NCBI RefSeq assembly: GCF_003665095.1
Contig: NZ_RCHV01000002.1
Location: 2,538,001-2,602,000 of the forward strand
DNA from: Streptomyces sp. Z26
GTDB taxonomy: Bacteria; Actinomycetota; Actinomycetes; Streptomycetales; Streptomycetaceae
Direction: 5' to 3'
DNA: 64,000 bases
Of this stretch, positions 1 through 8,754 are shown in pieces; positions within the stretch are counted from its first letter, which is position 1, and each line of letters starts with the position of its first letter. Both the position numbers and the translations under genes were made by a program. A model generated the notes under the pieces. The model saw nothing but the letters and a program-made list of their open reading frames with translations. It ran no database searches and was not told the origin of the DNA.

Positions 1-309
1 CGCGTGCGCGCCGGGGCCGTGCGCCGTGTGCGGCAGCGGCCGGTCGGCCAGGTGGAAGAGGTGGTCGCGCTCGTCGCCGCCGAGGCGCAGCGCGCGGGCG
101 AGCGCGGCGAGCACCTGCGCGGAGGGCTGGGCGCTGCGGCCGCGTTCCAGCTCCGTGTAGTAGTCCGCGGACAGCCCGGCGAGCTGCGCCACCTCCTCGC
201 GGCGCAGCCCCGGCACCCGGCGGCGCGGCCCGGTGGGCAGGCCGACGTCGTCCGGGCGTACGCGGTCGCGACGGGTACGGAGGTAGGCGGCGAGCGCGGG
301 AAGGTCCAC
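1..309 (-). CDS. XRE-family helix-turn-helix regulator, MmyB-like type (C-terminus cut by window edge)
   Basis: A GTG start at 309 opens a frame running off the left edge (103 codons visible). The N-terminus reads VDLPALAAYLRTRRDRVRPD, followed by GLRREEVAQLAGLS and DYYTELERGR. This is the signature of actinobacterial HTH regulators that carry a MmyB-like ligand-binding domain after the HTH. The domain itself lies outside the window, so its ligand cannot be judged. The gene diverges from the SDR gene at 582, which it could regulate; that is inference from arrangement only. The nearby ATG at 317 is out of frame. Confidence 0.85.
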   Translation of the reverse strand, partial: MDLPALAAYLRTRRDRVRPDDVGLPTGPRRRVPGLRREEVAQLAGLSADYYTELERGRSAQPSAQVLAALARALRLGGDERDHLFHLADRPLPHTAHGPGAHA

Positions 310-500
310 ACCCCCATCGTGGCCCCCGTCGCGGGGCGGAGCCAGGGGTTGCCGACCCCCGGGTGGGCGCAGCCGTGGCTGATCCGGCCGCGGCGGTCGA
401 AGGTGGGTGGGGAGCGGACGACGGGCGGCGGACACCGGCCGCGCACGGGACCGCGGTATCGCGGCCACCGGCGGGGCGACCGTACGGCCTGCCGGTCCGC

Positions 501-520
501 GTCCGTCCGTCCGTCCGTCC
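501..520. repeat. (GTCC)5 tetranucleotide repeat
   Basis: Five exact GTCC units sit in the 272-bp divergent region between the XRE regulator and the SDR gene, about 60 bp before the SDR start. Such tracts can slip, but nothing here proves variability. Confidence 0.8.
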
Positions 521-540
521 GCACACGCGGACACGCACCG

Positions 541-569
541 CCCGAGCACGTACGGGCCCGAGCACGTAC
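541..569 (+). repeat. 13-bp direct repeat just upstream of the SDR ribosome-binding site
   Basis: CCCGAGCACGTAC occurs at 541-553 and again at 557-569, a 16-bp period. It ends next to the GGAG ribosome-binding site of the SDR gene. It may be a regulator site or a local duplication in the leader. Confidence 0.7.
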
Positions 570-581
570 AGGAGTGACCCC

Positions 582-1382
582 ATGACCGTTCCCGCCCCCA
601 CCCCCTCCCCTTCCGCCGACAGCCCGCACGATGTCGCGCTCCCCCCGCGCGGGGAGCAGCGGGTCGCCGTCGTCACCGGCGGCTCCCGCGGCATCGGCCG
701 CCGTACGGTGCTGCGGCTGGCCGAGGACGGCTTCGCCGTCGTGGCCGGTTACGCCGGTAATCGCGAGCTGGCCGAGGACGCCGTCGCGGAGGTCGCCGCC
801 GCGGGCGGCCGCGCGGTCGCCGTACGGGCCGACGTCGCGGACGAGCGGGCGGTGGCGGAGCTGTTCGGCACCGCCGAGGCGGAGTACGGCGGCGTCGACG
901 TCGTCGTGAACGCCGCGGGCCGCATGGTGACGACCACCGTCGCGGAGCTGGACCTGGACGACCTCGACGAGCTGCACCGTACGAACATCCGCGGCACGTT
1001 CGTGGTGGCCCGGCAGGCGGCGCGCACGGTGCGCGCGGGTGGCGCGGTCATCACGTTCTCCACGTCCGCGATCGGCCTGGCCATGCCCGGTTACGGCGCG
1101 TACAACGCGAGCAAGGGCGCGGTCGAGGCGCTCACCCTGGTGCTGGCGCGCGAGCTGCGCGGCCGGGACGTCACCGTGAACGCCGTCGCGCCGGGGCCCA
1201 CCGCGACCGACCTGTTCCTCGATGGCAAGGACGAGGCGACCGTGGCCCGGCTGGCCGCGCAGCCGCCGCTGGAGCGGCTCGGCACGCCCGAGGACATCGC
1301 GGAGGTCGTCGCCTTCCTCGCGGGCCCGGCCGGGCACTGGGTCAACGGCCAGGTGCTGCGCGCCAACGGCGGCATCGTCTGA
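582..1382 (+). CDS. SDR family NAD(P)-dependent oxidoreductase
   Basis: The 266-residue protein is a classical short-chain dehydrogenase/reductase. It has TGGSRGIG (residues 32-39) for the dinucleotide, NAAG (110-113), structural Asn 135, Ser near 162 and the YxxxK pair Tyr174/Lys178. It ends in a typical SDR C-terminus, VNGQVLRANGGIV. The substrate cannot be read from sequence. The ATG at 582 was chosen because GGAG lies 8-9 bp upstream and upstream codons look non-coding; it leaves a Pro/Ser-rich N-terminal tail of about 25 residues. The tautomerase at 1465 follows by 82 bp and is probably co-transcribed. Confidence 0.93.
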   Translation: MTVPAPTPSPSADSPHDVALPPRGEQRVAVVTGGSRGIGRRTVLRLAEDGFAVVAGYAGNRELAEDAVAEVAAAGGRAVAVRADVADERAVAELFGTAEAEYGGVDVVVNAAGRMVTTTVAELDLDDLDELHRTNIRGTFVVARQAARTVRAGGAVITFSTSAIGLAMPGYGAYNASKGAVEALTLVLARELRGRDVTVNAVAPGPTATDLFLDGKDEATVARLAAQPPLERLGTPEDIAEVVAFLAGPAGHWVNGQVLRANGGIV

Positions 1383-1464
1383 GCCTGGCTCCCGAGCCCC
1401 CGGCCCCCACTCCGTACGCGCGCACCCGCGCCCGTATCCGCACCCACACACACGGAGGACATAA

Positions 1465-1680
1465 ATGCCGTTCGCCACTTTCCGCGTCCCCGCGGGCAGC
1501 CTCACCCTGGAGCAGAAGGAACAACTGATCACCCGCACCACCGACCTGTACGCCGAGGTGTACGGGGAACGCGCCCGCGCCACCACCCTGGTGCTCGTCG
1601 AGGAGGTCACCGACGGTGGCTGGGGCATCGGGGGCGAGGTGCTGACCCTCGCCCGTCTGCGGGGAACGCCGGAGGGATGA
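1465..1680 (+). CDS. 4-oxalocrotonate tautomerase-like small protein
   Basis: The 71-residue protein begins Met-Pro, so processing would leave Pro1, the catalytic base of the tautomerase superfamily. The beta-alpha-beta layout and length fit (family usual 60-75 residues). The N-terminus MPFATFRVPAGSLTLEQKEQ resembles 4-OT proteins that act as multimers on enol/keto substrates. GGAGG lies just before the ATG. Position behind the SDR suggests a shared small-molecule pathway; the substrate is unknown. Confidence 0.85.
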   Translation: MPFATFRVPAGSLTLEQKEQLITRTTDLYAEVYGERARATTLVLVEEVTDGGWGIGGEVLTLARLRGTPEG

Positions 1681-1732
1681 GGCGCGCGACGCGGAGGGGT
1701 GAGGTGCGGAGCGCGGCAGGAGGGCGTACGGG

Positions 1733-2692
1733 TCAGGCGTCCGTCCACGTACGGCGGTCCCGTGCCGCCGCGTGCACCTCGTCGATCCGCTGCGGGGTGA
1801 GCACGCCCGTCGCGGCGACCAGGGCGGCCAACTGGCGCCTCTCCACGGCCCGCACGTCGAGCAGCGCGGGCTCCACCCGCACCTCCGCCGCGTCCACGAA
1901 GACCAGCAGCGGGGTGACCTCGACGGCGGCGCCGCAAGCGCGGGACAGGGCACGCGCGGCACGGCGGGCGGCGTCGCGGGTGACGCGTACGTAGGGGTGG
2001 CTCCGGCCGCCGATCTCCACGTCGTCCTCGCCCACCCGCACCTCCGCCCGCGGGTGGTACTCGGTGTCGGCGCAGAAGACCCCGCCGGGGCCGATCAGCA
2101 GGTGGTCGATGACGTCGTCCCCCGGCAGCGGCACCGAGTGCAGGGCGTGCCAGCGGGGCGGGCAGCGCCGCCGCAGTTCGGTGGCGACGGCTCGCTGCGC
2201 GCGGAGGGCCTCCTGCCAGGGGTCCGTCTCGCCGCGCAGGCGCAGCAGCCGGCGCAGACGCAGCACCGTGCGGTCACCGCCGAGGGCGTCCAGCTTGGCC
2301 TCCAGTGCCTCGCCGGGACGGTTGCGGGCGAGGTCGCCGCCCTCGTCGCTCCTGCCGGGGTCCGCGCCCCGCTGCGCCCCGGCCGCGTCGGTGCCGGGGC
2401 CGGTCCCGGAAGTGCCCGTCCGCGCGCGGGGAGGCGCGCCCGCGGCGCCGGGCGCCGTAGGGGACGTCGTACGGCCACGGGACGTCGTACGGCGCGGCGC
2501 CGCCGCCTCCGGGCCGCGCGCGGCGAGGTACGGGCCGAGGGCCTCCAGGGCGGCGGCCCGGCGGCTCTCGACGAGCACGGTGACCTCCCCGCTGCGGCAG
2601 TCGAGCCACGCGACGGCGGCGCCCTCGACCGTGCTCACGCACAGCCGTTCGTGCCCCTGCCGCTGCCACCGGGAGACATGCAGACCGCTCAT
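1733..2692 (-). CDS. NERD (nuclease-related) domain protein
   Basis: The 319-residue protein has an N-terminal alpha/beta segment (MSGLHVSRWQRQGHERLCVS), a low-complexity Arg/Ala/Gly linker around residues 70-140, and a C-terminal NERD-like domain. The latter has HVLHSV-type spacing, DVIDHLLIGPGGVFCADTEY and a later PLLVFVDAAEV strand. NERD domains resemble endonuclease folds of the Archaeal Holliday junction resolvase type. The (I/V)DHL(L/V)(I)GP-G-V(F) segment is the family's most typical stretch. Start ATG at 2692 has GGGGA upstream; a longer frame exists to 2785 but starts with unlikely sequence. No partner gene is evident. Confidence 0.8.
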   Translation of the reverse strand: MSGLHVSRWQRQGHERLCVSTVEGAAVAWLDCRSGEVTVLVESRRAAALEALGPYLAARGPEAAAPRRTTSRGRTTSPTAPGAAGAPPRARTGTSGTGPGTDAAGAQRGADPGRSDEGGDLARNRPGEALEAKLDALGGDRTVLRLRRLLRLRGETDPWQEALRAQRAVATELRRRCPPRWHALHSVPLPGDDVIDHLLIGPGGVFCADTEYHPRAEVRVGEDDVEIGGRSHPYVRVTRDAARRAARALSRACGAAVEVTPLLVFVDAAEVRVEPALLDVRAVERRQLAALVAATGVLTPQRIDEVHAAARDRRTWTDA

Positions 2693-2863
2693 CGTCCCCA
2701 CCACCCCAAGTCGACCGCCGTACCGGCTGCCTCCCGTCCATGGGAGCAGCCGCCGGTCGCGCGGCACAAGGAGACTCTGCGCCAAGGGGGACTCCGCGCC
2801 GACGGGGCGCCGTACGACGGCGGTCGGCGGGCACCGGGCCGTCGGGTGGCGGGAGACGCGCCG

Positions 2864-3505
2864 TCAGGTGGCGGGCGTCGCCGGGCGGCCGCCGAGCGTG
2901 CCGGAGGCGCGGTCCAGTACGGCGTCGATCAGGCCGTACTCCTTGGCCTCCTCCGGCGTGAACCAGCGGTCGCGGTCCGAGTCGCGGACGACGTTCTCGA
3001 CCGGCTGTCCGCTGTGCAGGGCGGTCAGTTCGGCCATCTCCCGTTTGGTCTCCACCAGTTGCCGGGCGTAGATCCGGACGTCCGAGGCGGACCCGGCGAG
3101 GCCCGCGGAGGGCTGGTGCATGAGGATGCGGGTGTGCGGCAGCGCGAACCGTTTGCCGGGGGCGCCCGCCGTCAGCAGGAACTGGCCCATGGAGGCGCAG
3201 AACCCCATCGCGATGGTGACGACGTCGTTCGGGATGTAGTGCAGCGTGTCGTACACCGCCATGCCCGCCATGACCGAGCCGCCGGGCGAGTTGAGGTAGA
3301 GGAAGATGTCGTCGGCGGAGTCGGCCGCGAGCATGAGGAGTTGCGCGGTGACGCGGTTCGCGACGTCGTCGTCGATCTCCTGGCCGAGGAAGACGATCCG
3401 GTCGTCCAGCAGCCGCTGGAACACCGGGTCGGCGTACGCGGCGGGCGCCGGTGCCGCCATTCCGCGGGGCTTTTCACGGGCAGGGGAAAGCATGGTGGCG
3501 ACCAT
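2864..3505 (-). CDS. clpP: ATP-dependent Clp protease proteolytic subunit (ClpP)
   Basis: The 213-residue protein carries the ClpP fold and its triad: Ser105 in GFCASMGQ, His130 in RILMHQPSAG and Asp179 in DSDRDRWFTPEEA. ClpP forms tetradecamers that degrade proteins fed by ClpX or ClpC. Streptomycetes encode several ClpP paralogues in adjacent pairs, but this copy is alone: no second clpP or ATPase is next to it. ATG at 3505 was chosen because GGGAG lies 8 bp upstream; ATGs at 3493 and 3460 remain possible. A 14-bp palindrome is 26 bp upstream. It may be the single-copy ClpP3/ClpP5-type paralogue. Confidence 0.93.
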   Translation of the reverse strand: MVATMLSPAREKPRGMAAPAPAAYADPVFQRLLDDRIVFLGQEIDDDVANRVTAQLLMLAADSADDIFLYLNSPGGSVMAGMAVYDTLHYIPNDVVTIAMGFCASMGQFLLTAGAPGKRFALPHTRILMHQPSAGLAGSASDVRIYARQLVETKREMAELTALHSGQPVENVVRDSDRDRWFTPEEAKEYGLIDAVLDRASGTLGGRPATPAT

Positions 3506-3530
3506 CGGTCTACTCCCGTTCTCCACGAGT

Positions 3531-3544
3531 CCCGGAATTCCGGG
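3531..3544. promoter_or_regulatory. 14-bp perfect palindrome upstream of clpP
   Basis: CCCGGAATTCCGGG is self-complementary and lies 26 bp before the clpP start, a plausible operator position. The regulator is unknown. Further upstream at 3662-3675 is GTTCGCTGACAGCG, which recalls the ClgR box of Streptomyces clp promoters but is one base short of the spacing I remember. Confidence 0.4.
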
Positions 3545-3783
3545 GGCCGGTCCTTTCGGCGGCGCGAACGGGACGGGAAAAGGGAAATTCCCGCTCGCTT
3601 TCCGTGAAGCTAGCACGTGCGCGCCGGCGTGCGAACGGGCCGGAACTGCCGCGTACGCGCGGTTCGCTGACAGCGGAGGGCCACGGCGCGCCTACCACCG
3701 GACGTCCGGAAACCACCGGCGTTTCGCGGTGGGCGGAGGAATTCACCGCACCGCGAAAAAGCCCGTCCTTTCTCCGACTTCCG

Positions 3784-4566
3784 TCAGAACGCGAGGTCTT
3801 CGGGATCGTCGTCGATCAGGCGGAGATCCGGCGGCACCAAAGTCGTGGATTCCACGAGGCCCTTGAGCAGGTTGTGGATGAGGTTGTCGTCGCAGGGCCC
3901 GCCGGAATCGGCTCCCTGGAGGAGCGTCTGCGGGAATCCGCCGTCGTTCAGCCGCTGCCGTACGACCCCCACCCGGTAGTCGATACGGCGCTCGCTCCAG
4001 GAGGCGCCCACGCTCAGGTAGTTCAGCTCCTCGGCGGCCTGGCGGTACGAGAGCGGGCGGGGCGCCTCCTCGTGACGCAGGTACCGCTGGCCGAGGACGA
4101 CCAGCAGCAGCCGCTCGTCGTCGTCGAGCGGCCAGCGCTTCGGGGGCGGCGTGCCGGCACGCCGCCGCGGTCCGAGCCGCTGCTGGTCGGCGCCCGTCAC
4201 GTACAGCTCCACCAGGTGCTCCCGGAGGCCCGAGCCCTCGACGAACAGCGGCGTGTAACCCTCCGCGAGCGGCACCGGGTCCGTGCTGCCGTGCATCAGC
4301 CTGCCGCGCGGGAGGCGTACGAGCTGCTGTCCGGTGTTCCGCAGCCACCACCGCCGGTCGTCGTACCGCAACTCGCCGTGCCGACGGCTCACCCGCAGGT
4401 CGCCCTCCCCGACGCACAGGTCGACGTCCGGCTCCTCCCCCCGGCCGAACCGCACGGTGCGCCCGGCACGGGGCACGACCTGGATGCCGCCGCCGACGGA
4501 ACGCGCGTGGAGCGTCCCCGCGCTGGCGGGCGCGACACCGCGCGCCAGGCTGTCCGAATCGTGCAT
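3784..4566 (-). CDS. FHA domain protein with C-terminal helical region
   Basis: The 260-residue protein has an N-terminal forkhead-associated domain (about residues 25-110). Visible motifs are RTVRFGRGEEPDVDLCV, VSRRHGELRYDDRRWWLRN and GQQLVRLPRG. FHA domains bind phosphothreonine, so it probably reads the output of a Ser/Thr kinase. Residues 130-220 are helical, with a possible winged-helix segment (SYRQAAEELNYL, SERRIDYRVGVVRQRL). GAGGAGG precedes the ATG at 4566. No kinase gene adjoins it, although the 362-bp gap upstream retains an open frame that might be a remnant. Confidence 0.85.
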   Translation of the reverse strand: MHDSDSLARGVAPASAGTLHARSVGGGIQVVPRAGRTVRFGRGEEPDVDLCVGEGDLRVSRRHGELRYDDRRWWLRNTGQQLVRLPRGRLMHGSTDPVPLAEGYTPLFVEGSGLREHLVELYVTGADQQRLGPRRRAGTPPPKRWPLDDDERLLLVVLGQRYLRHEEAPRPLSYRQAAEELNYLSVGASWSERRIDYRVGVVRQRLNDGGFPQTLLQGADSGGPCDDNLIHNLLKGLVESTTLVPPDLRLIDDDPEDLAF

Positions 4567-4928
4567 CGCCGTCCTCCTCGGTGCCGTGGGGACGCGCCCT
4601 CCCCCGTGATGTCCACACTGTGCCGCACCCGCGACGGGACCCCTCCCCCTCGCGTACGGCCCGGGGCGCGAACGGCCAGGACGGTGACCGCGGTTCGGCG
4701 GCGGCCCCGCGCGCGAGGTCGCCGCCCATGCGGCACAGCTCCCCCACGGGCCGCGAGCCGCCGAGGACGGGGTGCAGCACCGCCACGGCGGACCGCCCGC
4801 TCTGGTGCGCGTACGCCCGGTGCACCACCCGTACGAGGCACGGGTCGCCCTCGACCGCCTCCCCGACGACGCTGAGGGACCCTCGGCCCGGTCCGCGGCG
4901 GGAGGGAGCACCGCGGGCGGAGGGCGTC
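4567..4928 (-). other. 362-bp gap between the FHA gene and the ABC permease; possible decayed coding sequence
   Basis: No complete gene is supported. On the minus strand one frame (about 4660-4870) stays open with G/C-ending codons and reads HRAYAHQSGRSAVAVLHPVL, which weakly recalls the ATP-binding lobe of a Ser/Thr kinase. It has no glycine loop, no catalytic motif and no proper start. It may be a relic or chance. Confidence 0.3.
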
Positions 4929-5708
4929 TCAGACGTCGCGGGCGCGCAGTGCCACGGCCGCCGCCAGCAGCAGCGCCGCCGTACAACCCGCCACGAGCAG
5001 CAACGACGGCCAGGCGCCCAGCGACCCGACGGCGTCGGCGGTCGCGTCCGACGTCTGCGTGAGCTTCTCCAACGCCGCCGTGGGCGAGAAGCCCGCGACC
5101 CACGGCTCGGCCGCGCCGAGCAGCGGGCCGAACACCGACGGCAGCACCAGCAGCCCGAGCACCGCGCCGACGGACCCCGCGGAGTGCCGTACGAGGGTGC
5201 CCACCGCCAGCCCGAGCCACCCAGCGAGGACGAACGACGCGGCCACCCCGAACAGCGCCGGAAGCGGCTCCCCCGCCGGGTGCGACGCGGGCAGCAGCGC
5301 GCCGCCCAGCACGTACGCGGCTCCGCACGACACGAGCGCGGGCACGTACAGCACGGTGGCGAGCACCGCGCCCTTCGCCGCCAGCACCGTGCCGCCTCGC
5401 GGGCAGGCGGACAGCGTGGCGCGCAGGGTGCCCGCGGTGTACTCGCCGCTGACCGTCAGCGCCCCGGCCACGGCCGCCAGCATCTGCGCGACGACGGACA
5501 GGGTGAGGCTTCCCCCGAGCACCGTGTCGTCCGGTTGGAGGCTGCTGGTGGCCGCGACGAACACCGCGCCCAGTACGGGCACCAGCGCCGTCGCGACCGT
5601 CGTCCACAGCAGGGAGCGGACGCTGACGAATTTGATCCACTCGGCGGCGTACGCCTGCCGGAAGCCGGCGCGGGGGTGGGCGGCGGCGAGCGGTGTGCGC
5701 GTGGTCAT
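4929..5708 (-). CDS. ABC-2 type transporter permease
   Basis: The 259-residue protein has six hydrophobic segments and the N-terminal amphipathic AEWIKFVSVRSLLWT pattern common to ABC-2 permeases that pair with a separate ATPase. It also has GEYTAGTLRATL, a family hallmark. Its ATG (5706-5708) overlaps the TGA of the ATPase gene by an ATGA junction, so the two are translationally coupled. The pair probably exports a lipid, peptide or antibiotic; the two-component system just upstream may sense the substrate. Confidence 0.92.
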   Translation of the reverse strand: MTTRTPLAAAHPRAGFRQAYAAEWIKFVSVRSLLWTTVATALVPVLGAVFVAATSSLQPDDTVLGGSLTLSVVAQMLAAVAGALTVSGEYTAGTLRATLSACPRGGTVLAAKGAVLATVLYVPALVSCGAAYVLGGALLPASHPAGEPLPALFGVAASFVLAGWLGLAVGTLVRHSAGSVGAVLGLLVLPSVFGPLLGAAEPWVAGFSPTAALEKLTQTSDATADAVGSLGAWPSLLLVAGCTAALLLAAAVALRARDV

Positions 5709-6697
5709 CGGACGTGCCCCTTTCCCACGGTGGTACGGGTCCGGGTACGGGAGCGCGCTGACGCGGCACCGCCGTCCCCGTTGGCGCCGCCCGTGCCGTA
5801 CTCGACGGACGACCGGGCCAGCTCCGTGTAGACCTCCTCCAACGAGGAGAGTTCCGGCGTCAGTTCGTGCACGGCCACGCCGTGGTCGCGGGCCAGGTCG
5901 CCGATGGCGGAGGCGCCGGGCCCGACCACCCGCCAGCCGCCCCGCGCGTCGAGCCGCACGGTGGCGCCCCGCTCCTCCAGCAGCTCCCGCATCCGTTCCG
6001 GTTCCGGTGTCCGCACGAGCGTGTGCGCGCCGGCGCGCGCCGGGCCGGCCGCGAGGAAGTCGCGCATCGGTGTGTCCGCGAGGAGGCGCCCCCGGCCGAT
6101 CACGACGAGGTGGTCGGCCGTCAGCTCCATCTCGCTCATCAGGTGGCTGGAGAGGAAGACCGTGCGTCCCTCCGCGGCCAGGGATCTCATCAGGTCGCGC
6201 ACCCAGCGGATGCCCTCCGTGTCGAGGCCGTTGACGGGTTCGTCGAGGATCAGCACCTCCGGATCGCCGATCAGGGCGGCGAGGCCCAACCGCTGGCCCA
6301 TGCCGAGGGAGAAGCCCTTCGTGCGCCGACGGGCGGTCGCGGGCGGGAGACCGACCAGGTCCAGCACCTCCGCCACGCGGCCGCGCGGGATCCCGTTGCT
6401 CGCGGCGAGCGCGGCCAGGTGCCCGTACGCGGAACGCCCGCCGTGCACGCCCTTCGCGTCCAGCAGCGCGCCGACGGACCGCAAGGGGGCGCCGAGCCGC
6501 CGGTAGGGGCCGCCGCAGACGGTCGCGGTGCCGGAGGTCGCCGTGTCGAGGCCGAGAACCAGCCGCATGGTCGTGGACTTGCCCGCTCCGTTCGGGCCGA
6601 GGAAACCGGTGACCCGGCCCGGCCTTACCCGGAAGGTCAGCGCGTCGACGGCGGTCCGCCCGCCGTAGCGCTTGGTGAGTTCGGTCGCTTCGATCAT
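5705..6697 (-). CDS. ABC transporter ATP-binding protein
   Basis: The 330-residue ATPase has Walker A GPNGAGKST (about residues 36-44), signature FSLGMGQRLGLAALIGDP, Walker B VLILDEP and the H-loop His in VFLSSHLMSE. The C-terminal 90 residues form an extension typical of drug-export ATPases of the DrrA/CcmA type. Start ATG at 6697 gives the normal N-terminus MIEATELTKRYGG. It is the first gene of the transporter pair and lies 102 bp downstream of the response regulator gene. Confidence 0.95.
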   Translation of the reverse strand: MIEATELTKRYGGRTAVDALTFRVRPGRVTGFLGPNGAGKSTTMRLVLGLDTATSGTATVCGGPYRRLGAPLRSVGALLDAKGVHGGRSAYGHLAALAASNGIPRGRVAEVLDLVGLPPATARRRTKGFSLGMGQRLGLAALIGDPEVLILDEPVNGLDTEGIRWVRDLMRSLAAEGRTVFLSSHLMSEMELTADHLVVIGRGRLLADTPMRDFLAAGPARAGAHTLVRTPEPERMRELLEERGATVRLDARGGWRVVGPGASAIGDLARDHGVAVHELTPELSSLEEVYTELARSSVEYGTGGANGDGGAASARSRTRTRTTVGKGHVR

Positions 6698-6799
6698 GTG
6701 GCCGACGGTAGGGACGGTGCCCCGTGCGGACATCCGCCGGCGGGAGTCGGCTGCTGCTCCCACCGGCGTACGGGCCGGGGCACCGCCCCGCGTGCGCCC

Positions 6800-7477
6800 T
6801 CACCGCTGCTCTCCGGGCCGCACCAGCCCCGTCTCGTACGCGAGGATCACCAACTGCGCGCGGTCCCGCGCCCCCAGCTTCGTCATCGCCCTGCTGACGT
6901 GGGTCTTCGCGGTCAGCGGGCTCATGGTCAGGGCGCGCCCGATCTCCTCGTTGGCGAGCCCCGCGGCGACCAGCGCCATCACCTCACGCTCCCGGCCGGT
7001 GAGCACGGCGAGCCGCTCCGCTCCGGCCGCCTCCGGCGCCCTGAGCCGCGCGAACTCCTCGATCACACCGCGCGTGACCGCCGGTGCGAGGAGGCTCTGC
7101 CCGGCGGCGACCGTGCGGACGGCGGCGCGCAGCCCCTCCGGCTCGATGTCCTTCAGCAGGAAGCCGGCGGCGCCGTGGCGCAGCGCCTCGAAGACGTACG
7201 CGTCCACCTCGTACGTGGTCAGCATGATCACCCGTACCCGGTCGAGTTCCGGATCGGCCGCGATCCGGCGGGTGGCCTCGATGCCGTCCACGCCCGGCAT
7301 GCGGATGTCCATCAGCACCACGTCGGGGCGCGTCGTGCGGACCGCCTCCACCGCCAGCCGGCCGTCACCGGCCTCCGCGACGACCACGAGGTCGTCGGTC
7401 AGGTCGAACAGGGCGCGGAACCCGGCGCGTACGACGGTCTGGTCGTCGGCGAGCACCAGCCGTACGGGCCCGGTCAC
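6800..7477 (-). CDS. LuxR/NarL-family response regulator
   Basis: The 225-residue protein has a receiver domain with the acidic pair DD (11-12), phospho-acceptor Asp in VVLMDIRMPG (about residue 55), a Thr in MLTTY and Lys in FLLKD. A C-terminal LuxR HTH reads LTGREREVMALVAAGLANEE. Its ATG overlaps the stop of the kinase gene by ATGA (7474-7477), so kinase and regulator are coupled. The likely target is the ABC transporter downstream. Confidence 0.96.
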   Translation of the reverse strand: MTGPVRLVLADDQTVVRAGFRALFDLTDDLVVVAEAGDGRLAVEAVRTTRPDVVLMDIRMPGVDGIEATRRIAADPELDRVRVIMLTTYEVDAYVFEALRHGAAGFLLKDIEPEGLRAAVRTVAAGQSLLAPAVTRGVIEEFARLRAPEAAGAERLAVLTGREREVMALVAAGLANEEIGRALTMSPLTAKTHVSRAMTKLGARDRAQLVILAYETGLVRPGEQR

Positions 7478-8754
7478 GGGGCACCGCCGTCAGCGGGCAG
7501 GGAAGCGCGTACGCGGAAGCCGCCGCCGGGCGCCGGGCCGCACGCGAGCGTGCCACCGACGGCGGCGGCACGCTCGCGCATGCCGACCAGACCGAAGCCG
7601 GTGGCGGTGCCCGGATCCGCGCCGGTGCCGTGCTCCGCGCGCGCGGAGGTGGCGGGCGCCGCCGCCGTGCCGTCGTCCACGACCTCCACCACCAGGTCCC
7701 CGCCCTCGCGCCGAACGGAGACGGCCACGTGCCGGGCCCGGGCGTGCCTGACCACGTTGGTCAGCGCCTCCTGCACGATGCGGTACGCGGCCAACTCCGT
7801 GATGGGCGCCAACGGGCCGACGTCGTCCGGCTGCCGCAGCACCGCCTCGACCCCGCTGCCGGTGAGGCGCGCGACCAGCTCACCCAGCTCTGCCAGGCGC
7901 GGCGCGGGCGCCGTCGTCTCGTCCGCGTCCTCCCGCAGCACGCCCACCGTGGCGCGCAGCTCGCGTACGGCCTCCCGGCCCGAGTCGCGGACCTGGACCA
8001 TGGCCCTGCGCGCCACCTCCGGGCTGCCGTCCAGCGCGTCCAGGGCGACGGCGCTGTGCACGGTCATGGCCGTCACCGTGTGCGCGACGACGTCGTGGAG
8101 CTCGCGCGCGATCCGTACGCGCTCCTCCCGTACCCGGCGCGCGGCTTCCCGTTCCCGCTCCGCCTCGGCCTGCGCGACGCGGCGCGCGTACTCGTCGAGG
8201 AGCTGCCCGCGCGTCCGTACGACCTCGCCCAGCAGCAGGGGCACCAGGGGCCACAGCATCTCCAGCACCGGCAGGCCCTGCGGGTTGACCACGTCGCGGC
8301 CGACGCGGAGGGCGACGGCGCCGGACAGCGACGCCGCCACGAGCGCCGTCCACAGCGTGCGGCGGCGGTCGCCGCTTACGGCCACGGTGTAGAGCGCGAC
8401 GATCACCGGCAGGTTCAGCAACTCGCCGATGTGCCCGTACAGCGCCCAGCCCGCGCAGGCCGCGCCCGTCACCAGGGCCGCGAGAACGGGGTGGCGGCGG
8501 CGGACGGCGAGTGCCAGCAGGGAGACGGCCAGCAGGCTCCAGGTGAACCGGTCCGCCTGCCGGTAGCCCGGCTCGTTCACCGCCGCGTCGGCACCCGTGA
8601 GCAGGCCGACGAGCAGTACCGGCGCCAGGTCCACGACGAGCGACGGGAGGGGCGGCGGCGCGGTGACGCCCGTACGGGACCACGCCCGGTCGGCGAGGTG
8701 ACGCAGGCGGCCGAGAAGCGCGGGACTGCGGGCGGGGGCGGTCACACGGCTCAC
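7474..8754 (-). CDS. Sensor histidine kinase, HisKA_3 (NarX/DesK-like) class
   Basis: The kinase (about 426 residues) has four to six N-terminal membrane segments, a coiled linker rich in Arg/Glu, the HisKA_3 box IARELHDVVAHTVTAM with the phospho-His, and an HATPase_c domain with TNVVRHA, VVDDG and GFGLVGMRERAAAVGG. It is the partner of the regulator at 6800. The start is uncertain: GTG at 8754 was used, but ATG 8781 and GTG 8745 are in frame and no clear ribosome-binding site decides. Confidence 0.93.
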   Translation of the reverse strand: MSRVTAPARSPALLGRLRHLADRAWSRTGVTAPPPLPSLVVDLAPVLLVGLLTGADAAVNEPGYRQADRFTWSLLAVSLLALAVRRRHPVLAALVTGAACAGWALYGHIGELLNLPVIVALYTVAVSGDRRRTLWTALVAASLSGAVALRVGRDVVNPQGLPVLEMLWPLVPLLLGEVVRTRGQLLDEYARRVAQAEAEREREAARRVREERVRIARELHDVVAHTVTAMTVHSAVALDALDGSPEVARRAMVQVRDSGREAVRELRATVGVLREDADETTAPAPRLAELGELVARLTGSGVEAVLRQPDDVGPLAPITELAAYRIVQEALTNVVRHARARHVAVSVRREGGDLVVEVVDDGTAAAPATSARAEHGTGADPGTATGFGLVGMRERAAAVGGTLACGPAPGGGFRVRASLPADGGAP

